This document shows positions 1-5,731 of a DNA stretch of 21,281 nucleotides, piece after piece (positions within the stretch are counted from its first letter, which is position 1; every line of letters starts with the position of its first letter). A program made the translations under genes and the position numbers. This stretch comes from DASSKK01 sp035690495 (lineage in GTDB: Bacteria > Actinomycetota > Actinomycetes > Propionibacteriales > Nocardioidaceae), in assembly GCA_035690495.1 (NCBI GenBank), contig DASSKK010000070.1, positions 1-21,281 of the forward strand. Direction: 5' to 3'. A model generated the notes under the pieces. The model was not told the origin of the DNA and did not search any database. It worked only from the letters and a program-made list of their open reading frames with translations.

Positions 1-113
1 GCGTTCGAGCGGCAGTCGGTGGCGAACCCGAGCAGACCCTCGCGGTCCAAGCCGTCGATGCCGGCGGCAGCACCCTGCCCGACACCGTCGTCTTCGGGAC
101 CGTTCTCGATCAT
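1..113 (-). CDS. N-terminal fragment, possible DUF222/HNH endonuclease family protein
   Basis: A minus-strand reading frame opens with ATG at 113 and runs off the left edge of the window, giving 37 complete codons. The visible protein starts with an acidic, glycine/alanine-rich stretch (MIENGPEDD...), followed by LDREGLLGFATDCRSN. A 'LDxxGLLxxAxxxR' start like this recalls the beginning of the DUF222 domain in actinobacterial 13E12-type HNH endonucleases, which are abundant in Nocardioides-like genomes. That resemblance is from memory, and the nuclease part is not in the window. No Shine-Dalgarno sequence precedes the ATG. A TACAGT box lies six bases upstream, which would suit a leaderless transcript. 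The frame is likely to be real, but the family assignment is tentative. Confidence 0.5.
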   Translation of the reverse strand, partial: MIENGPEDDGVGQGAAAGIDGLDREGLLGFATDCRSN

Positions 114-119
114 ACGTTC

Positions 120-125
120 ACTGTA
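120..125 (-). promoter_or_regulatory. -10 box (TACAGT) for a leaderless minus-strand gene
   Basis: Read on the minus strand, TACAGT is followed by six bases and then the ATG at 113. This matches the actinobacterial TANNNT -10 box with transcription starting at the initiation codon. No convincing -35 hexamer is visible 16-18 bases upstream. Confidence 0.35.
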
Positions 126-235
126 GAGGAGGCCACCGACATAGGCTCGACAGTCGACACACGACGGCGCGTACTGCGGCGATCGCCGGGCAACCACCGG
201 GGCGACCACGCCCCTCTTCGCGTCCCACCGCAATT

Positions 236-276
236 TCTGTGGAGACGGGGGACAGCCCGCACGGGCTTTCCACAGA
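236..276. repeat. Inverted repeat with inner hairpin in the 114-383 intergenic region
   Basis: TCTGTGGA (236-243) and its exact complement TCCACAGA (269-276) are separated by 25 bases. Inside lies a smaller stem, AGCCCG at 254-259 against CGGGCT at 262-267. The region between the two divergent genes (114-383) holds no other frame I would support. The structure could be a terminator-like hairpin or an operator for either gene; the sequence does not decide which. Confidence 0.4.
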
Positions 277-323
277 TTGGCGGAACGCCCTGTGGGAAAC
301 GTCCACGGGGCCTCCGGCTGGCC

Positions 324-329
324 TAGGGT
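324..329 (+). promoter_or_regulatory. Candidate -10 box (TAGGGT) upstream of the restriction-modification operon
   Basis: TAGGGT fits the TANNNT consensus and would start transcription near 336, leaving about 48 bases of leader before the TTG start at 384. The leader carries an AAAGGG ribosome-binding site at 371-376. No good -35 hexamer is visible, so this is a weak call. Confidence 0.3.
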
Positions 330-383
330 GGCGCTGGACGAGTCGGATCAGCCGAACAGGGCGGGCGCAGAAAGGGTACGTCG

Positions 384-629
384 TTGAGCCAGCCAGCCGA
401 GCGCAGCGAGCAGGTCGCGCGCGAGCGCGCCTCCGGCCAGGTGTCCGACGTACTGCTGAGCATCGAGTTCGCGCTGACCGCGGCCAAGAAGGCGAAGACC
501 GCGGTCGCCAAGGACGGCGTCGACGTCAACGCGGAGCTCGCGCTCGGCGACGCGGTGAAGGACCTGGAGCGGGTCCGCAAGCGGCTGATGCAGGACACCT
601 ACTTCGCCACGGACACCCGGCTCGTCTGA
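384..629 (+). CDS. Small helical protein of unknown function upstream of the Type IIL enzyme
   Basis: This 81-residue protein starts at TTG 384, chosen because AAAGGG at 371-376 lies seven bases upstream. It has no cysteines or predicted membrane segment. It is rich in Ala, Lys, Glu and Arg and looks like two or three helices: residues about 6-40, then about 50-70 with the charged stretch KDLERVRKRLMQ. I do not recognise the family. Its stop is three bases before the GTG of the large restriction-modification gene, so the two are almost certainly co-transcribed and probably translationally coupled. A role with that enzyme is possible but nothing in the sequence shows it. Function unknown. Confidence 0.65.
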   Translation: MSQPAERSEQVARERASGQVSDVLLSIEFALTAAKKAKTAVAKDGVDVNAELALGDAVKDLERVRKRLMQDTYFATDTRLV

Positions 630-632
630 CCC

Positions 633-3338
633 GTGCCCAGCGGTGAGCAGATCCAGGCGGCCCTCCGCGAGTTCGCCGACCGCTGGCAGGGCTACGCGGG
701 CACCGAACGGTCCGAGGCGCAGACGTTCCTCAACGAGCTGTTCGCCTGCTACGGCACCGACCGGCGAGAGGTCGGCGCGGTGTTCGAGGACTTCCGCTCA
801 TCGGCCGGCTTCATGGACCTGCACTGGCCGGGCGTGTGCATCGTCGAGATGAAGGCGCCGAACCGGGACCTGCAGGTCGCCCAGGCCCAGGTCGAGCGCT
901 ACTGGCGGGAGTCGGCGGACTACGAGTTGGGCATCAGTGCCGCGAAGTACGTCGTCACCTGCTCCTTCCAGCGATTCGAGGTCTGGGAGCCGGGCCGGTT
1001 CCCGAACCGGCCGATGGCCACTTTCGGACTCGAGGAGCTGTCCGACCACTACGACGCGCTGGCGTTCCTGGCAGGGGCGAACGTCGCGGCGTCGTACACC
1101 GAGCACTACCGCCAGCTGACCAAGGAGGCCGCGCAGGCGGTCTCCGACGTGTTCCACCTGCTGAAGGACCGGGCAGCGGCCAGCCCGCCGGACATCCAGC
1201 GGTTCGTGCTCCAGTCGGTGTGGTGCATGTTCGCCGAGGACCTCGGGCTGCTCGACGGCTACCCGTTCCAGGCGACGCTCAACGAGGTCCGCAACGCACC
1301 GGAGCGCTCGTCGGCCGAGCTGGCGCTGCTGTTCCGCGTCCTCAACCAGAAGACGAACCACAACCGCATCGGGCGGCTGGCCGGGACGAGGTACGTCAAC
1401 GGCGCGCTGTTCGCCGACCCCGCCGACGTGCCGCTGAACAGCGACGAGATCGAGCGGATGCTGCAGGCGACGTCGTTCGACTGGCGCAAGGTGAACCCGA
1501 CGATCTTCGGCTCCCTGCTCGAAGGCGTGCTCGGGCACGACCGGCGCTGGGAGATCGGCGCGCACTACACCCACGAGGTCGACATCATGAAGATCGTCAC
1601 CCCGACGATCGTCCGGCCGTGGCGGGAGCGGATCGAGGCCACGTCGACTCCGCAGGAGGCGCGGGACCTGCTCGACGAGCTGTGCCGGTTCCGGGTGCTC
1701 GACCCGGCCTGCGGCTGCGGCAACTTCCTGTACGTCGCCTACCGCGAGCTGCGCGCGCTCGAGCACGACCTGAAGCAGCGCATCCACGCGCTTGCCGAAG
1801 GGAAGGGGTTCGCCCTCCCGCTGGAGCCGTGGCCGTACTTCCCGCTCGCGAACATGCAGGGCATCGACATCGAGCGGTCCGCGGTGCTGATCGCCCGGGT
1901 GACGCTGTGGATGGGGCATCGGCAGATGATCGACCGGTACGGCGCCGCCGAGGACCCGCTGCCGCTCCAGGACCTGTCCTCGATCCGGGCCGCCGACGCG
2001 CTGCGCATCCCCTGGCCGGAGACCGACGCCATCATCGGCAACCCGCCTTTCCTGGGCTCCCAGCACATCCGCGGCTCGTTCGGCGACGACTACGTGGACT
2101 GGCTGAAGGCCGAGTTCGGCGTCGGCGTGAAGGACTTCTGCACCTACTGGTTCCGCCGCGCCGCCGACCATCTCCAGCCCGGCGAGCGGGCCGGACTGGT
2201 CGGCACGAACTCGGTTTCTCAGAACCGGGCGCGGTCGGTGTCGCTGGAGTACGTCGTCGACCGCGGCGGCGTGATCACCGACGCGGTCTCCTCGCAGAAG
2301 TGGCCCGGCGACGCGAAGGTACACGTCAGCCTTGTCAACTGGGTCGCCAAGCCTGCCCCGCCGCCGAGCGCGTTCTTCCTCGACGGCGTGGCGGTCGACG
2401 GCATCACCACCAGCCTGACGGACGCGGCGCCCGGCGGCTGGGTGCCGGTCCGGCTGGACGCGAACAAGGGCAGGTGCTTCCAGGGCCCGATCCCGGTCGG
2501 CGCGGGGTTCATCGTCAGCGACGACGAGGCCGCGACGATGCTCGCCGACGAGCAGGTCGACTACTCGCAGGTGGTCCGGCGCTACCTCACGGCAGCCGAC
2601 ATCACCGACGATCTCCGGCAGCGACCGAGCCGGTGGATCATCGACTTCGGTCAGATGCCCCTGGAGAAAGCGAACCACTACCCCACGGCCATGCGAATCG
2701 TGCGCGAGCGGGTCAAGCCGTTCCGAGAGACAGTGAATCGCGAGGGGCATAGGAGGAGGTGGTGGCAGTTCGGTGAGCCGCGAGTCGGGTTACGTAGAGC
2801 GGTGGGTGAACTGTCCGGTTACGCGGTGGTGGCGGCGCACGCCAAGCGGCTCAATGTGGCTCGAGAGCCACACTCGGTTCTCGCGAGCAACGCGTGCATG
2901 GTCTTCGCGTTCGAGGACGACTACTCGATGGGCGTGCTGCTGTCCCGGGCACACGGCGCGTGGGCGTGGGCCCAGTCGTCGACGCTAGAGACTCGACTGC
3001 GCTATACACCCACGTCGGTGTTCGAGACCTTCCCGTGGCCGGACCCCGTCACCGATGTACAGCGGGAGCGGGTTGCGGAGGCGTCGAGACGGCTGCTGGC
3101 ACGGCGTACCGAGATCTGCACAAGCGAGCAGATCGGGCTCACCACGCTGTACAACGCCGTCGACGAAGGCGCTTGGACGGACCTGAAGACGCTGCACAAG
3201 GAACTCGACGAGGCGGTCGTCGACTGCTATGGCTGGCCGGGCGCGGTCGCGCAGGGCGACCGCGAGCTGGTGCGGCTGCTGACCGAGCGGAACCGCGAGA
3301 TCGTCGAGGGCGGGCGGGAGTACCGGCCGTTCGGGTAG
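633..3338 (+). CDS. MmeI-like Type IIL (single-chain) restriction-modification enzyme
   Basis: This 901-residue protein combines endonuclease, N6-adenine methyltransferase and target recognition in one chain, like MmeI (about 920 residues). The N-terminal nuclease motif D62-X9-E72-X-K74 (in MDLHWPGVCIVEMK) has the same spacing I recall for MmeI. A helical spacer (about 150-300) leads to the methyltransferase: HYTHE near 311, SAM-binding DPACGCGNFL at 357-366 and catalytic NPPF at 470-473. The region of about 640-830, ending in TPTSVFETFPWP, matches the family's recognition domain, followed by a short helical tail. It starts at GTG 633, three bases after the preceding small gene. One adenine methyltransferase modifying one strand would protect the site, as is usual for this class. 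The recognition sequence cannot be read from the DNA. All key residues are present, so the enzyme should be active. The Type IIG/IIL call is strong. Confidence 0.9.
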   Translation: MPSGEQIQAALREFADRWQGYAGTERSEAQTFLNELFACYGTDRREVGAVFEDFRSSAGFMDLHWPGVCIVEMKAPNRDLQVAQAQVERYWRESADYELGISAAKYVVTCSFQRFEVWEPGRFPNRPMATFGLEELSDHYDALAFLAGANVAASYTEHYRQLTKEAAQAVSDVFHLLKDRAAASPPDIQRFVLQSVWCMFAEDLGLLDGYPFQATLNEVRNAPERSSAELALLFRVLNQKTNHNRIGRLAGTRYVNGALFADPADVPLNSDEIERMLQATSFDWRKVNPTIFGSLLEGVLGHDRRWEIGAHYTHEVDIMKIVTPTIVRPWRERIEATSTPQEARDLLDELCRFRVLDPACGCGNFLYVAYRELRALEHDLKQRIHALAEGKGFALPLEPWPYFPLANMQGIDIERSAVLIARVTLWMGHRQMIDRYGAAEDPLPLQDLSSIRAADALRIPWPETDAIIGNPPFLGSQHIRGSFGDDYVDWLKAEFGVGVKDFCTYWFRRAADHLQPGERAGLVGTNSVSQNRARSVSLEYVVDRGGVITDAVSSQKWPGDAKVHVSLVNWVAKPAPPPSAFFLDGVAVDGITTSLTDAAPGGWVPVRLDANKGRCFQGPIPVGAGFIVSDDEAATMLADEQVDYSQVVRRYLTAADITDDLRQRPSRWIIDFGQMPLEKANHYPTAMRIVRERVKPFRETVNREGHRRRWWQFGEPRVGLRRAVGELSGYAVVAAHAKRLNVAREPHSVLASNACMVFAFEDDYSMGVLLSRAHGAWAWAQSSTLETRLRYTPTSVFETFPWPDPVTDVQRERVAEASRRLLARRTEICTSEQIGLTTLYNAVDEGAWTDLKTLHKELDEAVVDCYGWPGAVAQGDRELVRLLTERNREIVEGGREYRPFG

Positions 3339-3358
3339 GAGCTCTGCACTCGGACGCG

Positions 3359-3468
3359 GGTGGTTTCGAGGCTCGCAGGCTCCCTTCGAGGCTCGCGAGC
3401 TCCCTTCGAGGCTCGCAGGCTCGCACCTCAGGACAAGCGCGCCTCAGGACAAGCGCACCTCAACCACC
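3359..3468. repeat. Palindromic repeat element with tandemly amplified arms (copy 1)
   Basis: The element begins GGTGGTTTCGAGGCTC and ends GCACCTCAACCACC, so its ends are near-complementary. Its left arm is a 20-bp unit starting TTCGAGGCTCGC, present three times (3365-3384, 3385-3404, 3405-3424) with one to three differences. Its right arm has a 16-bp unit, (A/G)CCTCAGGACAAGCGC, present twice (3425-3440, 3441-3456). It lies 20 bases after the restriction-modification stop codon. The same ends appear again inside the mutase gene at 6095. The element has no reading frame of its own and could act as a hairpin or terminator in this position. It occupies most of the gap between 3338 and 3607. Confidence 0.85.
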
Positions 3469-3541
3469 GACCCTTTGTTGCGGGTGTCGGGCGGCTGCGC
3501 AATAAATCGGCTCTCTACGGGGAACATGGTTGCCTGACCCG

Positions 3542-3576
3542 CACACCGAGAGGGTGTGGGACCGGGGGCGTATGGT
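3542..3576 (+). promoter_or_regulatory. Palindrome CACACC-N5-GGTGTG beside a TATGGT -10 box
   Basis: Perfect 6-bp arms CACACC (3542-3547) and GGTGTG (3553-3558) are followed at 3571-3576 by TATGGT, a TANNNT-type -10 box. The palindrome therefore covers the expected -35 region. It precedes a gene that encodes a helix-turn-helix protein, so it is a candidate autoregulatory operator. That role is inference. Confidence 0.4.
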
Positions 3577-3606
3577 CGCCGGATCCGAGGGGCTGTGGGG
3601 AGCGTG

Positions 3607-5259
3607 ATGCCCGGATCGAGAGCACGGGGGCGCCCATCGCAGAGCGTCGCCCTGCCCGATACGCGCTTCACGCGGGAGCACGTCGATGGCGCGATCGGAT
3701 GGCTGCTGCGCTCGAACCGGCTGTCCGGTGCAGACGAGGATCTCCGCGCGCTGACCCGGTTCGCAGCCGCGCTGCCGACGGCGATGAGCCCTTCGACGCC
3801 TCCCTTCGCGCCCAGCACCGTGTCCCGGTGGGAGACCGGAGCGCAGGCGGTGCCGTACGCCGCGGTGGTGCGCTATGAACGGCTGCTGAACCTGCCCCCC
3901 TCCTTGCTGGTATCGACCATCGACCTGCTCCACCGCCACTTCGCGGACAGGGTGCGGATGGAGCCGGTGCTCGACCGCCGGTTGGGTCCTCCGAGCCCCG
4001 CCGAGCACGCGGCGCTTGCCGAGACGGTCGAGGCCGTGCACGAAGGACGCCCGGTGAGCGGCCGCGACTGGGACGCGTTCAGTGCGGCGATGTGTGCCGC
4101 ACCGCAGATCCTGCTTCCCCGGCCCGACACCGCGGAGGAAGTCACCAGGCGGCTGTTGTCCGAGATGCTCGTCGCCGACGACCTGGCGTGGATGCTGAGG
4201 TACGAAGCCTTCGCGCGCCTGCTGATGCACCCGGTGTACGCCGCTGCGGCCGTCGACGTGTGCGCCACCATGGCCCGCGATCCCACCAACCAGGTGTTCC
4301 TGGAGACGATCTCGGTGCTCGACGGGAGCGTCCACCCAGACGCCGCTCGGCACGTGGTGTCCCTGCTGGAGGACCCGACCACCGACAGAGCCTTCGTGGG
4401 CGCCCTGCTTGCTTGTGTACGCAAGGCCAGGTTCGGCCACTTCACTCCTGAGCAGGCTCATCGGGTCGCCGGCATCGTGTCCGCGTTGATCGCCGACGCG
4501 GATGCGGACGAGGCGACACGTCGCATCGCTGTGCGCGTCTTGGCATTGCTCCGCAAGAATCTCGCCACCCGGTCGGCCGTGGCCCAGTTCCCGCTCCCCA
4601 AGGGACCGGCGATGCCCTCGGTGAGCGCCACGGTGATGCAGGCCGGCGACGCCCTCGTGGACGAGCTGCACCAGTCGACCCGGCGGGCGCCGGGCAGCTC
4701 CTTGATGGTCGACAAGACGCTGCCGGCGCTCCTGCGAGCTGCCGTGCTCGACCCGGTGCCGGACCAGCGTCTGTTCGTGTCGATGCTGCTGAGGTCTTCC
4801 CCCTACCGAGCCGCGCTCGCGCCCATCTGCGCGCGGCGGCTGGTCGAGCCGCAGCACCCCGAGCTGCGTCCGGCGCTGCTGAGCCTGACCAGGGTGATCA
4901 GCGGACCCGAGCAGGCCAGGGAGGTCCGTGGACTGATCCTCGATCCTGACATGGATACCGAGCTGCGCGCCTCCGTTGCCCGCAGCCTCGGCCATCTACG
5001 CGGTGAGGTGGAGATGGCGTTCCTGGAGCGGGCATTGGGTGAGTACGGCGTCGAGTCGCCCTCGTCGCAATCCCATGGCTCGACGGAGATCCTCACCGGT
5101 CTCGTGTACTCCCTGGGCATCGGCGGCCACCTCGATCTGATGGCCGGCCTGCCGAGCGAGCAGCTCCCGAGGGCTACCCGTGAGGCGGTCGGCTGGTGGC
5201 TGGCCCTGCCTCCCGAGGTGATCGCGAGTGTGCAGCCGCCCAGCGAGACCGATCCGTGA
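3607..5259 (+). CDS. XRE-type helix-turn-helix protein with HEAT-like helical repeats
   Basis: ATG at 3607 gives 550 residues. A GGGGAG sequence lies just upstream (3597-3602). An in-frame GTG at 3556 would add 17 arginine- and glycine-rich residues but overlaps the probable promoter. The N-terminal 100 residues resemble an XRE-type DNA-binding domain: ALTRFAAALP, then STVSRWETG at 70-78 as the recognition-helix and turn region, then VVRYERLLNLPP. The rest is almost entirely helical, with repeated 30-40-residue Leu/Ala/Arg-rich blocks and phrases such as LRASVARSLGHLRGEVE, consistent with HEAT/ARM-type repeats. No enzyme motif, signal peptide or membrane segment is seen. A DNA-binding regulator with a protein-interaction or sensor scaffold is the likely role; its target and ligand are unknown. 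It lies next to a restriction system, but a defence role is not shown. Confidence 0.7.
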   Translation: MPGSRARGRPSQSVALPDTRFTREHVDGAIGWLLRSNRLSGADEDLRALTRFAAALPTAMSPSTPPFAPSTVSRWETGAQAVPYAAVVRYERLLNLPPSLLVSTIDLLHRHFADRVRMEPVLDRRLGPPSPAEHAALAETVEAVHEGRPVSGRDWDAFSAAMCAAPQILLPRPDTAEEVTRRLLSEMLVADDLAWMLRYEAFARLLMHPVYAAAAVDVCATMARDPTNQVFLETISVLDGSVHPDAARHVVSLLEDPTTDRAFVGALLACVRKARFGHFTPEQAHRVAGIVSALIADADADEATRRIAVRVLALLRKNLATRSAVAQFPLPKGPAMPSVSATVMQAGDALVDELHQSTRRAPGSSLMVDKTLPALLRAAVLDPVPDQRLFVSMLLRSSPYRAALAPICARRLVEPQHPELRPALLSLTRVISGPEQAREVRGLILDPDMDTELRASVARSLGHLRGEVEMAFLERALGEYGVESPSSQSHGSTEILTGLVYSLGIGGHLDLMAGLPSEQLPRATREAVGWWLALPPEVIASVQPPSETDP

Positions 5260-5357
5260 TCGTGCTGTGACCCGGCCGAGGCAACCGATCCGGTGAAAGG
5301 CGCGTCATACTCGGTAGAAGGGCGGCCACGGGGGTTCGCCCCGGACAGGGGAACGGT

Positions 5358-5663
5358 ATGCAGGTATCGGCGAGCGGCAACACGATGCGTCTGGCAGGCC
5401 GGTTCGACGGCCGCTCCACCGGCGAGGTGCGCGACACCCTGCACGAGCTGATCGAGACCTACGACGACGTGGTCGTCGAACTGTCGGAGGTGGAGTCCGT
5501 CGACGCGACCGCACTTCGACTGCTGGCCGCGGCAAGTGCGCTGATGGAGCGCGACGGCCGCACCCTCACCCTGCGCGGTGCGTCCCCGTCCCTCCGGCGG
5601 GTGCTGACATTCACTCGGGTGCGACGGGTGTTCAGCGTGGAGCGTGACGCCGCCGCCGTGTGA
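5358..5663 (+). CDS. STAS-domain protein, anti-sigma factor antagonist-like
   Basis: This 101-residue protein is a single STAS domain: an N-terminal beta strand (residues 2-14), a helix around 20-34, the strand DDVVVELSEV, and the loop ESVDATALRLLAAAS. In SpoIIAA/RsbV proteins that loop carries D-S-(S/T)-G, with the serine phosphorylated by the partner kinase. Here it reads D49-A50-T51-A52, so only Thr51 is left as a phosphate acceptor. Start ATG 5358 has AGGGGA at 5347-5352. A small hairpin (CGGGG/CCCCG, 5329-5343) lies in the leader. The gene would act by binding an anti-sigma factor in the cytoplasm. An RsbW-like ATPase is encoded 3 kb downstream, but pairing between them is inferred. A strong hairpin overlaps the stop codon. 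Confidence 0.8.
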   Translation: MQVSASGNTMRLAGRFDGRSTGEVRDTLHELIETYDDVVVELSEVESVDATALRLLAAASALMERDGRTLTLRGASPSLRRVLTFTRVRRVFSVERDAAAV

Positions 5664-5681
5664 CCTACCCGTCACGTGGCG
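5654..5681 (+). terminator. Intrinsic terminator-like hairpin overlapping the STAS stop codon
   Basis: CGCCGTGTGAC (5654-5664) can pair over eleven positions, including two G-U pairs, with GTCACGTGGCG (5671-5681) around a six-base loop CTACCC. The TGA stop lies in the left arm. There is no U-tract, which is common for actinobacterial terminators. It separates the STAS gene from the mutase promoter at 5719. Confidence 0.5.
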
Positions 5682-5718
5682 CGGTTCACAACGCGGTGAC
5701 CGTGCACCGCGCACGCCG

Positions 5719-5724
5719 TACCCT
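5719..5724 (+). promoter_or_regulatory. -10 box (TACCCT) for leaderless mutase mRNA
   Basis: TACCCT fits TANNNT and ends seven bases before the ATG at 5732, so transcription would start at the initiation codon. GGTGAC at 5695-5700, 18 bases upstream, is a weak -35 match. This placement supports ATG 5732 over the upstream GTG at 5660. Confidence 0.45.
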
Positions 5725-5731
5725 CAGGTGG

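Noticed and set aside
236..300. DnaA boxes or an origin, from several TGTGG/CCACA sequences
   Set aside because: None matches TTWTNCACA without mismatches, there is no AT-rich segment, and no dnaA or dnaN gene is near.
798..2752. Long frames on both strands within the restriction-modification gene
   Set aside because: They have no recognisable motifs and overlap the intact MmeI-like gene completely.
3460..4995. A 511-codon minus-strand frame opposite the HTH/HEAT gene
   Set aside because: It is rich in His, Arg, Gly and Gln without domain signals, while the plus-strand frame has a helix-turn-helix and a promoter-like upstream region.
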